Assembly: GCF_049808615.1 (NCBI RefSeq)
Contig: NZ_JBNCAN010000022.1
Coordinates: forward strand, 20,295-84,294
Direction: 5' to 3'
From: Modicisalibacter sp049808615
GTDB taxonomy: Bacteria > Pseudomonadota > Gammaproteobacteria > Pseudomonadales > Halomonadaceae
DNA length: 64,000 bases
Part shown: one piece after another, positions 27,701 to 35,790 of the stretch
How positions within the stretch are numbered: the first letter of the stretch is position 1
Layout: each line of letters starts with the position of its first letter
Program-made: the position numbers and the translations under genes
The notes under the pieces: model-generated
The model's input: the letters and a program-made list of their open reading frames with translations, nothing else
Databases searched by the model: none
Told to the model about the DNA's origin: nothing

Positions 27701-28966
27701 ATGCAGCAGGTCAGCGAGCCCGACAGCACTCTTGAACACTTGATTGGCGTGCCGGTTGAGCAGCTTCAGTCCGGCATGTACGTGGCTGCGCTCGACCGCC
27801 CCTGGATCGAGACCCCCTTCATGCTCGAGGGGCTGCTACTGCAAGAAACAAAAGATCTTCAGGCGTTACGGCATTTCTGTAAAAAGGTGTACGTCGACCC
27901 CTCTCGCTCCAGTCCCGAAGCGGTGCGTCGGCTACGCACACTGAGCGTCCCTTCACGTTCACAAGCATCCTCTGCCCCTGCCACGCCTCGTCTTGTATAT
28001 CCCATCAAGCGCACGGTCGAACAGGAGTTCAGCCATAGCCGGGGTGATTATCAGGAAGCCAAACAAATGGTGCATCGTCTGCTGAGGGATGAGCAGAACT
28101 GGCACCGCAACCTGCCCGACGTCAAGCATATGGTCGGTCGTTTTGCTGACTCTATACTCTCGAATCCCAGTGCACTCAACTGGCTGGCGCGTATCAAGCA
28201 TGAAAGCGAATATACCGCCGAACACTGCCTCAATGTTGGCGTCGTGGCGATGATCTTCGGCCGTCATCTGGGTTTCGAGCGATCACAGATAGAAGAGTTG
28301 GGGCTTGCCGGCATGTTGCACGATGTTGGCAAGATGAAGCTCGATCAAACCATTCTGAACAAGCCCGGCAAGCTGACCGAAGAAGAGTTCGCCCACATCA
28401 AGACCCATGTGCTCGAAGGCTACGCCATGCTCAAGGACGAGCAACTATCATTGACGATAAAAGAGGCTTGCCGCGATCATCATGAACGTCTGAACGGCAC
28501 GGGCTATCCGTCTGGCAAACGACAAGAAGAGATCGACTGCACCGCAAGGATCATCGCGATTGTCGACACTTACGATGCCATCACCAGCGATCGTGTTTAT
28601 GGTCCGGCGCGCCCCACCGCGGAAGCGCTCGATATTCTTTATAAGCTACGCTGTACCCACTACGACGAAGAACTCGTCATACGTTTCATCGAATGCATCG
28701 GCATCTACCCACCGGGCTCCATTGTCGAATTGCATAACGGCATGATCGCCGTGGTGCTGTCCGTGGAACCAAATAAACGCCTGAAACCGAAGATCCTGGT
28801 GATGCTAGACGAAGACAAGAATCCGATACATCAGACAACCCTCGATTTGGCCGATCCCAAAGTATTCGACGACAAACGCCTGAACATCAAGAAGGTGCTA
28901 CCACCGGGCTCCTACAACATCCATCTGGAAGGATTGATGGAGCGACTGCTTCAGCCGACCGCTTGA
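27701..28966 (+). CDS. HD-GYP domain cyclic-di-GMP phosphodiesterase
   Basis: A 421-residue protein with an N-terminal DUF3391 region (VPVEQLQSGMYVAALDRPWI, within the first 130 residues) and an HD-GYP domain. The metal-binding residues are present: LHDVGKMKLDQ (HD, about 206), then His residues in HIKTHVLEGYAML and RDHHERLNGTGYPSG, the GYP motif itself about 265. HD-GYP enzymes with an intact set hydrolyse cyclic di-GMP to pGpG or GMP, favouring motility over biofilm. ATG 27701 is chosen over 27695 since GAGG then lies eight bases upstream. A chemoreceptor follows at 29114 after a gap with its own promoter. Confidence 0.9.
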   Translation: MQQVSEPDSTLEHLIGVPVEQLQSGMYVAALDRPWIETPFMLEGLLLQETKDLQALRHFCKKVYVDPSRSSPEAVRRLRTLSVPSRSQASSAPATPRLVYPIKRTVEQEFSHSRGDYQEAKQMVHRLLRDEQNWHRNLPDVKHMVGRFADSILSNPSALNWLARIKHESEYTAEHCLNVGVVAMIFGRHLGFERSQIEELGLAGMLHDVGKMKLDQTILNKPGKLTEEEFAHIKTHVLEGYAMLKDEQLSLTIKEACRDHHERLNGTGYPSGKRQEEIDCTARIIAIVDTYDAITSDRVYGPARPTAEALDILYKLRCTHYDEELVIRFIECIGIYPPGSIVELHNGMIAVVLSVEPNKRLKPKILVMLDEDKNPIHQTTLDLADPKVFDDKRLNIKKVLPPGSYNIHLEGLMERLLQPTA

Positions 28967-29022
28967 GCATGGACATAGCGCTTCCCTATTACATCCATAC
29001 ACAATTCAAATAAACAAATAGT

Positions 29023-29049
29023 TACATAAACCATCACTACCGCCGATAT
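29023..29049 (+). promoter_or_regulatory. Sigma-28-like promoter of the third chemoreceptor gene
   Basis: TACA, 15 bases, GCCGATAT. The -10 element matches 7 of 8 bases of the FliA consensus (GCCGATAA) and the -35 core 3 of 4 (TAAA) with exact spacing. The predicted start near 29056 leaves a leader of about 58 bases. Confidence 0.5.
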
Positions 29050-29113
29050 GAGTCAGCATGGATAGCAACGCATCCTCATGGTTTTTCTGACCCATTGGAC
29101 TCGGAGTGTGGTA

Positions 29114-30817
29114 GTGAACAGAATTTTCTCAGCAGCAAGAAACATGACGCTCAAGTCACGTCTGATAGCGGGTTTCTCTGCCGTCATCATGCTCATGGTC
29201 GTGTTGACCGGTATCGGCATCATCCAGGTCAAAGCCATCGATCAAGGACTGACGACCATCAATGACGTGAATAGCGTGAAGCAGCGGCACGCCATCGACT
29301 TCCGCGGTAGCGTACATGATCGTGCCATCGCCCTGCGCGACATCACTCTCGTTGAAGACAGCGCCTCCCTCGATGCCTTGCTGGCGCTTATCGCCAAGCT
29401 CGAGGCTGACTACCAGGCAGCGTCAGCGAGCATGCAGACCATGTTCGATGAACGCAGCGATATCACCGCCAAAGAACGTACTGCACTCGCCGCCATTCAG
29501 GAAGTCGAGAACGCCGCCAAGCCGCTGGTGGAAACGTTGATCGAGCAGCGCCTTGCCGGTGACATCCAGGGCGCTCAGACGCTTCTGCTGAGCGAGGTCG
29601 GTCCCCTCTTCGCCAACTGGCTAAAGGTCATCAACGTGTTCATCGACCTCCAGGAAGCGATGAACCAGATCGAAACGGCCTCGGCCCGCGATATGGCCAG
29701 CGGCTTTCAACTGCTCATGCTGCTCCTCTGCGGTGCAGCCGTCGCCATCGGCCTACTAGTGGCCTTCCTGCTGACTCGCTGGCTGCTCCGCGCCCTTGGC
29801 GCCGAACCTTACCAGGTCAAGGCCTTCGCCGAGGCCATCGGTCATGGCAAGCTGGCCACGCGTGTCGATCTGCGTCCCGGAGACCGACACAGCATCATGG
29901 CAGGCTTGGTGAGCATGGCGCAGCAGCTGCAGTCGACGGTTTCCAACGTGCGCAACTCGGCACAATCCGTGGCCGAGAGCAGTCGGCAAATCGCCGATGG
30001 CAACAACGAACTCGCCTCGCGTACCGAGCAACAAGCCAGCGCGTTGGCACAGACCGCCTCTTCCATGGAGGAGCTTGGCAGTACCGTGCAGCAGAATGCC
30101 GACAACGCCCGTCAAGCCAGCGAACAGGCCAACAATGCCTCTCAGGTCGCAATGCGCGGCGGTGAGGTTGTGGGACAGGTCGTCGACACCATGAACGATC
30201 TCAATCAGCGCTCCCGGGAGATCGTCGACATCATCGGCATGATCGACTCAATCGCCTTCCAGACCAACATTCTGGCACTCAACGCTTCGGTAGAGGCCGC
30301 ACGGGCCGGCGAACATGGACGCGGCTTTGCCGTGGTGGCCAGTGAGGTGCGCCTGCTCGCCCAGCGTAGCGCCGAGGCCTCCAAGCAGATCAACACCCTG
30401 ATCACCGGTAACCTCAAGCGTGTCGAGGAAGGCTCTCAACTGGTGGCCGAGGCCGGCCGTACCACCGACGAGATCGTCGCCTCGATCCAGCGCGTTACCC
30501 AGATCATGGAGGAGATCAGCAACGCCAGCGCCGAACAGAGTGACGGTGTGCAGCAAGTCAGCGAGGCGGTCACCCAGATGGACCAGACCACCCAGCAGAA
30601 CTCTGCCCTGGTGGCGGATAGCGCCAGCGTCGCCAATCATCTTAGCGCACGTGCCCAGCAACTCATCGAAGCGATGGCGATCTTCCAGCTGGAGCAAGGT
30701 ACTTCACACACCCCTGATCTTCAGGCGTCAAAAAAGGCCTCTCCCGCTCCAAGGCTCACCCAGGCGGTTTCTCGCCATAGCCCGGCCGCACGAGAGGATG
30801 ATTGGCAAAGCTTCTAG
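29114..30817 (+). CDS. Methyl-accepting chemotaxis protein with CheR/CheB docking tail
   Basis: A 567-residue Tsr/Tar-like chemoreceptor: helix at about 18-38, periplasmic four-helix-bundle sensor to about 200, second helix (about 203-224), HAMP (HGKLATRVDLRPGDRH region) and signalling hairpin IDSIAFQTNILALNASVEAA near 380. The C-terminus is EDDWQSF. DWQSF fits the xWxxF pentapeptide (NWETF in E. coli) that tethers CheR and CheB, so this is probably a major receptor. GTG 29114 is chosen because GGAG lies seven bases before it; an ATG at 29078 has no ribosome site. The ligand is unknown. Confidence 0.9.
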   Translation: MNRIFSAARNMTLKSRLIAGFSAVIMLMVVLTGIGIIQVKAIDQGLTTINDVNSVKQRHAIDFRGSVHDRAIALRDITLVEDSASLDALLALIAKLEADYQAASASMQTMFDERSDITAKERTALAAIQEVENAAKPLVETLIEQRLAGDIQGAQTLLLSEVGPLFANWLKVINVFIDLQEAMNQIETASARDMASGFQLLMLLLCGAAVAIGLLVAFLLTRWLLRALGAEPYQVKAFAEAIGHGKLATRVDLRPGDRHSIMAGLVSMAQQLQSTVSNVRNSAQSVAESSRQIADGNNELASRTEQQASALAQTASSMEELGSTVQQNADNARQASEQANNASQVAMRGGEVVGQVVDTMNDLNQRSREIVDIIGMIDSIAFQTNILALNASVEAARAGEHGRGFAVVASEVRLLAQRSAEASKQINTLITGNLKRVEEGSQLVAEAGRTTDEIVASIQRVTQIMEEISNASAEQSDGVQQVSEAVTQMDQTTQQNSALVADSASVANHLSARAQQLIEAMAIFQLEQGTSHTPDLQASKKASPAPRLTQAVSRHSPAAREDDWQSF

Positions 30818-30852
30818 ACAACCGGGCTGAGATGTTGCGGAAAATCAATTGT

Positions 30853-30881
30853 AAAAAAAGAACGCGGCCTCGGCCGCGTTC
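30853..30881 (-). terminator. Rho-independent terminator of the alcohol dehydrogenase operon
   Basis: On the minus strand a 9-bp GC-rich stem (GAACGCGGC and its complement, four-base loop) is followed by seven T. It lies 31 bases beyond the alcohol dehydrogenase stop and ends the operon that starts at the monooxygenase. Confidence 0.9.
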
Positions 30882-30911
30882 CTGTCGTCCACGAGTCGTC
30901 TTTCGCGATTC

Positions 30912-31940
30912 TCAACTCGCCAGATCCATCACCACCCTTCCTTCAATCTTGCCCTCCATCATACGCGAGAAGACGTCGTTGATGTTTTCCAGCTTATCGG
31001 TGGAAACCGTTGCCTTGACCTTGCCGTCCGCGGCGAACTGCAGCGACTCCTGCAGATCGCTACGGGTACCCACGATGGAGCCTCGCACGGTGATGCCGTT
31101 GAGTACCGTCTCGAAGATGGGCAACGGGAAGTTCCCAGGCGGTAGACCATTGAGCGAGATGGTGCCGCCGCGACGTACCATGCCCTGAGCCTGTTCGAAG
31201 GCCTTGGGCGAGACCGCGGTGACCAGTACGCCGTGAGCGCCACCAATTTCCTTCTTCAGATAGGCGACCGGATCGGTCTTCATTGCATTGACCGTGACCG
31301 TGGCACCCAATCGCTCGGCCAGGGCCAGCTTGGTATCGTCGATGTCCACGGCGGCCACGTTCAGACCCATGGCCTTGGCATACTGCACCGCCATGTGACC
31401 CAGCCCGCCGATACCGGAGATCACCACCCACTGCCCCGGCTTGGTGTCGGTCATCTTGAGTCCCTTGTAGACCGTCACCCCGGCACACAGTACCGGCGCG
31501 ATCTCGACGAAATCGACGCTGTCCGGCAGATGGCCGACATAAGCCGCCTCACCCACCGCATAGTCGGCAAAACCGCCGTTGACCGAGTAACCGGTGTTCT
31601 GCTGGGACTCGCACAGCGTCTCCCAACCACGCAGGCAGTGCTCGCAGTGGCCGCAGGCGGAATAGAGCCAGGGAATGCCGACCCGATCGCCTTCCTTGAC
31701 GTAGTCGACGCCTTCACCCACCGCCGCCACATGGCCGACCCCTTCGTGGCCGGGAATGAAGGGCGGTGACGGCTTGACCGGCCAGTCGCCGTGGGCGGCA
31801 TGTAGATCGGTGTGACAGACCCCGGAGGCGGCGATCTTCACCAGTACCTCGCCCTTGCCGGGACGTGGTACCTCGACCTCCTCGATCTCCAGGGGTTGGC
31901 CGAAGGCACGCACGACCGCGGCTTTCATCGTCTTATCCAT
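30912..31940 (-). CDS. adhP: Zinc-dependent alcohol dehydrogenase, AdhP-like
   Basis: A 342-residue medium-chain dehydrogenase that oxidises primary alcohols to aldehydes with NAD+. The catalytic zinc site is GVCHTDLHAAHGDWP (Cys about 40) with the GHEGVGHV block. The structural zinc is held by four Cys in CGHCEHCLRGWETLC (about 95-109). NAD binding is at ISGIGGLGHMAVQYAKAMG (about 170). It closely follows the AdhP/propanol-preferring type. ATG 31940 follows GGAG. Last gene of the operon with the aldehyde dehydrogenase and monooxygenase, so aldehyde produced here can be passed to the neighbouring enzyme. A very stable hairpin precedes it. Confidence 0.9.
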   Translation of the reverse strand: MDKTMKAAVVRAFGQPLEIEEVEVPRPGKGEVLVKIAASGVCHTDLHAAHGDWPVKPSPPFIPGHEGVGHVAAVGEGVDYVKEGDRVGIPWLYSACGHCEHCLRGWETLCESQQNTGYSVNGGFADYAVGEAAYVGHLPDSVDFVEIAPVLCAGVTVYKGLKMTDTKPGQWVVISGIGGLGHMAVQYAKAMGLNVAAVDIDDTKLALAERLGATVTVNAMKTDPVAYLKKEIGGAHGVLVTAVSPKAFEQAQGMVRRGGTISLNGLPPGNFPLPIFETVLNGITVRGSIVGTRSDLQESLQFAADGKVKATVSTDKLENINDVFSRMMEGKIEGRVVMDLAS

Positions 31941-31962
31941 GATACTTGCTCCAGGCGTTGAA

Positions 31963-31986
31963 GGGGGCGGCTGAAACGCCGCCCCC
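31963..31986. other. Strong intercistronic hairpin between aldehyde and alcohol dehydrogenase genes
   Basis: GGGGGCGGC pairs perfectly with GCCGCCCCC across a six-base loop. There is no T run, so it is more likely a transcript-stability or processing element setting different expression of the two genes than a full terminator. Confidence 0.5.
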
Positions 31987-32006
31987 AAGGGTGGATCATC
32001 GATACA

Positions 32007-33527
32007 TCAGAAGAAGCCCATCGGATTGATGTCGTAGCTGACCAGCAGGTTCTTGGTCTGTTGGTAGTGCTCTAGGGCCATCTTGTGGGTCTCGCGGCCG
32101 ATGCCGGACTTCTTGTAGCCACCGAAGGCCGCATGGGCCGGGTACTGGTGGTAGCAGTTGGTCCAGACGCGCCCGGCCTGAATGCCGCGGCCCATGCGGA
32201 AGGCGACGTTCATGTCCCGGGTCCAGACGCCGGCGCCGAGGCCGAACTCGGTGTCGTTGGCGATCGCCAAGGCCTCCGCCTCGTCCTTGAAGGTGGTCAC
32301 GGAGACTACCGGGCCGAAGATCTCCTCCTGGAACACGCGCATCTTGTTGTTGCCCTTGAGCAGGGTCGGCTGGATGTAATAGCCCCGCGAGAGTTCCGGA
32401 TCGAGGCTCTCCTTGCCGCCGCCGGTCAGGAACTCGGCGCCCTCCTCGCGAGCCACGTCCATGTAGGACATGATCTTGTCGAACTGCTCCTCGGAGACCT
32501 GGGCCCCGACCTGGACGTCGGTATCCAGCGGATTGCCGCGCTTGATGGCCTGGGTGCGCTCCATGACCTTGGCCATGAAGGCGTCGTACATGCCTTCCTG
32601 CACCAGCGCCCGGGACGGGCAGGTACACACCTCGCCCTGGTTGAGGAAGGCCAGCACCAGCCCTTCCACCGCCTTGTCGATGAACTCCGGCTCGGCGTTC
32701 ATGATGTCGGCGAAGTAGACGTTGGGCGACTTGCCGCCCAGTTCCACGGTGGAGGGAATGATGTTCTCCGCGGCGCACTTGAGGATATGCGAGCCGATCG
32801 GCGTGGAGCCGGTGAAGGCGATCTTGGCGATGCGCTTGTGGGTGGCAAGCGCCTGGCCGGCCTCCTCGCCATAGCCGTTGACGATGTTGAGCACGCCCGG
32901 AGGCAATAGATCGCCGATCAGCTCCACCACCTTGAGGATCGACACCGGCGTCTGCTCGGCGGGCTTCAGTACCACGCAGTTGCCTGCCGCCAGGGCCGGT
33001 GCCAGCTTCCAGGTGGCCATCAGGATCGGGAAGTTCCAGGGGATGATCTGCCCCACCACGCCGAGCGGCTCATGGAAATGATAGGCCACGGTGTTGGCGT
33101 CGATGTCGGCGGCAGTGCCCTCCTGGGCGCGAATGCAGCCGGCGAAGTAGCGGAAGTGATCCACCGCCAGGGGCAGGTCCGCGTTCAGCGTCTCGCGCAC
33201 CGCCTTGCCGTTGTCCCAGGTCTCGGCGACGGCGAGCATCTCCAGGTTCTGCTCTATACGGTCGGCGATCTTGAGCAGGATGTTGCTGCGTTCCGCCGCC
33301 GAGGTCTTGCCCCAGACCGGCGCGGCCTGGTGCGCGGCCTCCACGGCCTTGTCGATATCCTCGGCGGTGGAGCGTGCCACCTCGCAGAATACCTCGCCGG
33401 TGACCGGGGTGACGTTGTCGAAGTACTGACCCTTGACGGGATCGACGAACTCACCGCCGATGTAATTGCCGTAGCGCTTGTCGAAATTGACCAGCGAATC
33501 GCTGGTGCCGGGGTTGGCATAGATCAT
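32007..33527 (-). CDS. exaC: NAD+-dependent acetaldehyde dehydrogenase, ExaC-like
   Basis: A 506-residue aldehyde dehydrogenase. Catalytic Cys lies in NQGEVCTCPSR (about 305), the general-base Glu in VELGGKSPNV, NAD binding around IIPWNFPILMATWKLAPALA and FTGSTPIG. Length and wording match the ExaC/AldB type (506 residues in Pseudomonas), which turns acetaldehyde into acetate during ethanol oxidation. ATG 33527 has AGGAG seven bases upstream. It sits between the monooxygenase and the alcohol dehydrogenase in one operon. Another small aldehyde may be the true substrate given the monooxygenase. Confidence 0.9.
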   Translation of the reverse strand: MIYANPGTSDSLVNFDKRYGNYIGGEFVDPVKGQYFDNVTPVTGEVFCEVARSTAEDIDKAVEAAHQAAPVWGKTSAAERSNILLKIADRIEQNLEMLAVAETWDNGKAVRETLNADLPLAVDHFRYFAGCIRAQEGTAADIDANTVAYHFHEPLGVVGQIIPWNFPILMATWKLAPALAAGNCVVLKPAEQTPVSILKVVELIGDLLPPGVLNIVNGYGEEAGQALATHKRIAKIAFTGSTPIGSHILKCAAENIIPSTVELGGKSPNVYFADIMNAEPEFIDKAVEGLVLAFLNQGEVCTCPSRALVQEGMYDAFMAKVMERTQAIKRGNPLDTDVQVGAQVSEEQFDKIMSYMDVAREEGAEFLTGGGKESLDPELSRGYYIQPTLLKGNNKMRVFQEEIFGPVVSVTTFKDEAEALAIANDTEFGLGAGVWTRDMNVAFRMGRGIQAGRVWTNCYHQYPAHAAFGGYKKSGIGRETHKMALEHYQQTKNLLVSYDINPMGFF

Positions 33528-33659
33528 GACGATGCTCCTGAGAGTGTTATGGTTGTACAGGTCCACTGACAGTGTTGGACACGCCAGCGAAACACGACAT
33601 ACTACCTTGGCAGGAACACGCCTCCTCCTTTGGTAGGAGCTGCCAGGAAGCAGGGTCAA

Positions 33660-35456
33660 TCAAGATAAGTGGTGCACTTCCTGCAGACCGTAGACCGGCG
33701 TGGGAATTCCTTCCATCCGCGCCTTGAGCTGCAGCGCCAGATAGTGGGAGTAGTGACGGGACTGATGCAGGTTGCCGCCGTGAAACCACAGCGCTTCCTG
33801 CTGGGTCGGCTTCCACATGTTGCGCAGCTCCCCCTCCCAGGGCCCGGGGTCCTTCGGGGTATCGGAGCCCAGTCCCCAGCACTTGCCGACCTTGTCGGCC
33901 ACCTCCTGGGAAATCAGCTTGGCCGCCCAGCCATTCATCGAGCCGAAGCCCGTGGCCAGCACGATCAGATCCGCGGGCAGTTCGGTGCCATCGGTAAGCG
34001 TGACGGAGTGCTCGTTGATCTTCTCGATCGTCACTCCGCTGGCAAGCTTGATGTCGCCATTGGCGATCAGCTCCGAGGCCCCCACATCGATGTAGTAGCC
34101 GGAGCCCCGCCGCAGGTACTTGAGGAACAGCCCGGAGTCGTCGGCACCGAAATCCAGCAGGAAGCCGGCGTCCTCCAGCCTCCGGTAGAACTCGGCGTCC
34201 CGCTCGCGAATCACGTCGAAGGCCGGCCTCTGGAAGTCGGGTAGCACCTTGTAGGGAATCGAGGCGAAGGTAAGATCGGCTTTCGAGGTCGTCATCCCGG
34301 CCTCGACGGCTTTCTCGGAATAGAGCGGACCGAGAACCTCCTCCATCAGCGAGTCGGACTTGACGATGTGGGTCGAGGAGCGCTGCACCATGGTCACATC
34401 GGCCCCGTTCTCCCACAGGTCGCCAGCGATGTCGTGGGCCGAGTTGTTGGCGCCGAGCACGATGCACCGCTTGCCGCCATACTCTTTACCACCCGGGTGT
34501 CGACTCGAGTGATGAAGCTGGCCCTTGAAGGATTCGGCCCCGGGAATCTCGGGAATGTTGGGCATGCCGGACATGCCGGTGGCCAGGATCAGCTGCTTAG
34601 GGCGCAGCACCACCTCCTCGCCATGGCGGTCGACCCGCACCACCCACTCGCCGGCGATCTCATCGAAATAGGCGGACTGGCACTGGGTCGAGCTCCAGTA
34701 GTTGAGTTCCATCACCTTGGTGTACATCTCCAGCCAGTCACCGATCTTGTCCTTGGGCGAGAACACCGGCCAGGTCTCGGGAAAGGGCATGTACGGCAGG
34801 TGGTCGTACCACACCGGGTCGTGCAGGCAGAGAGACTTGTAGCGGTTGCGCCAGGAGTCTCCCGCCCGGGCGTTGCGCTCGATGATGAGGGTGGGCACGC
34901 CGAGCTGCTTGAGTCGTGCCCCCAGGCCGATGCCGCCCTGGCCGCCACCGATGATCACGCAGTAAGGCTGATGTTCGTACCCCAGGATGCGCTCCTCTTC
35001 CTGCTTGCGCTCAAGCCAGCTGCGCCGATTCTTGGTCGCGCCATGCTCGGCGCCCTTGGGGCGCTTGTGGCCCTTGGGCTCCGGGAAGTCCTTGAGTGCC
35101 GACATGGTGGTCAACAGCGTCCAGCACTTGCCATCCTTCAGCCTGAGCAGGCCTCTGCCGTTCGCCACAGCGGTCTCGAAGGTCATCCAGGCCTCTACCA
35201 CACCCTCCGACTTGCTGGCCTCACCCTCCACTTGCCAGTTCATGGGTCGCGCCTCGTCGAGGGTAGCTTTGAGCATGGACTGGATCTCATCCTTGCCCTC
35301 CACTGTCTTGATGTTCCAGGTGAAGGCGATCAGATCTCGCCAGTAGCAGTCGTCCTGAAACAGGTCCATTACCCCCTGGAGATCCTGCTTGCGCAGGGCA
35401 GTGTCGAAATCGGTCAGCCATTGACTTACCTGCTGGGTCGGTGTGCTTGTTGTCAT
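33660..35456 (-). CDS. Flavin-containing monooxygenase fused to an N-terminal NTF2-like domain
   Basis: A 598-residue protein. Residues 1 to about 130 look like a SnoaL/NTF2-like fold (VSQWLTDFDTALRKQDLQGV, then DCYWRDLIAFTWNIKTVEG). The rest is a class B flavoprotein monooxygenase: FAD site VIIGGGQGGIGLGARL (about 167), NADPH site VLGANNSAHDIAGDL (about 332) and LATGF near 507. The family fingerprint reads FKGQLHHSSRHP: Baeyer-Villiger enzymes have Trp, and N-oxidising ones Phe or Tyr, where this has His. It would oxygenate a ketone, aldehyde or heteroatom with O2 and NADPH. ATG 35456 follows GGAGAACAACG. First gene behind the sigma-54 promoter. Confidence 0.85.
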   Translation of the reverse strand: MTTSTPTQQVSQWLTDFDTALRKQDLQGVMDLFQDDCYWRDLIAFTWNIKTVEGKDEIQSMLKATLDEARPMNWQVEGEASKSEGVVEAWMTFETAVANGRGLLRLKDGKCWTLLTTMSALKDFPEPKGHKRPKGAEHGATKNRRSWLERKQEEERILGYEHQPYCVIIGGGQGGIGLGARLKQLGVPTLIIERNARAGDSWRNRYKSLCLHDPVWYDHLPYMPFPETWPVFSPKDKIGDWLEMYTKVMELNYWSSTQCQSAYFDEIAGEWVVRVDRHGEEVVLRPKQLILATGMSGMPNIPEIPGAESFKGQLHHSSRHPGGKEYGGKRCIVLGANNSAHDIAGDLWENGADVTMVQRSSTHIVKSDSLMEEVLGPLYSEKAVEAGMTTSKADLTFASIPYKVLPDFQRPAFDVIRERDAEFYRRLEDAGFLLDFGADDSGLFLKYLRRGSGYYIDVGASELIANGDIKLASGVTIEKINEHSVTLTDGTELPADLIVLATGFGSMNGWAAKLISQEVADKVGKCWGLGSDTPKDPGPWEGELRNMWKPTQQEALWFHGGNLHQSRHYSHYLALQLKARMEGIPTPVYGLQEVHHLS

Positions 35457-35502
35457 CGTTGTTCTCCGTCTCCTGTCATGGAATTGATGCCCATAACTCA
35501 TG

Positions 35503-35517
35503 GCAGGATTCATGCCA
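35503..35517 (-). promoter_or_regulatory. Sigma-54 promoter of the monooxygenase operon
   Basis: On the minus strand, TGGCATGAATCCTGCC. The -24 GG and -12 GC are spaced as in the consensus TGGCACG-N4-TTGCA, with TGGCA and the seventh-position G exact. The expected transcript start near 35491 lies 35 bases before the ATG at 35456. The divergent gene codes for a sigma-54 activator. Confidence 0.75.
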
Positions 35518-35606
35518 GACCACGGCGATGATCAACAAATCTTTTGCGTGCGATTGATTTAACAGGTTTTTTCCTGGCACCCGGCGGGAGGTGTCCAGGC
35601 TCCCGT

Positions 35607-35669
35607 GGTGTAACGCTCCCGGGCTGTACATGACAGCTGTCACGGCCATGACAGCAAAAGCGTTACACC
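35607..35669. promoter_or_regulatory. Upstream activator site: 11-bp inverted repeat with inner palindrome
   Basis: GGTGTAACGCT (35607-35617) and its exact complement AGCGTTACACC (35659-35669) flank the perfect 12-base palindrome TGACAGCTGTCA (35631-35642) and a further CATGACAGC copy. The site lies about 115-180 bases upstream of the sigma-54 start, the normal place for an enhancer-binding protein, and about 120 bases before the activator gene. The rest of the 35457-35790 gap has no gene. Confidence 0.65.
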
Positions 35670-35790
35670 TGTAACCCTCGACCAAGGGTGAAGCCTTTGC
35701 TGATTGACTTCACCTAGGAGGGGCATAGGCTGAGGGCAGGATTGCCAAACCGCCGGTTTCCAGCCAGGTGAGCGATTCTCGGAGACAGTG

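Noticed and set aside
32085..32909. Long plus-strand frame opposite the aldehyde dehydrogenase
   Set aside because: The minus strand codes for a full ExaC-like enzyme with all catalytic residues; the plus frame is low in recognisable motifs and has no start signal.
33528..33659. Second sigma-54 promoter before the aldehyde dehydrogenase
   Set aside because: Several TGGC elements occur, but none has GC at the correct distance.
35518..35600. IHF site between the sigma-54 promoter and the enhancer
   Set aside because: GATCAACAAATC resembles the first half of the IHF consensus, but the TTR half is not in place.
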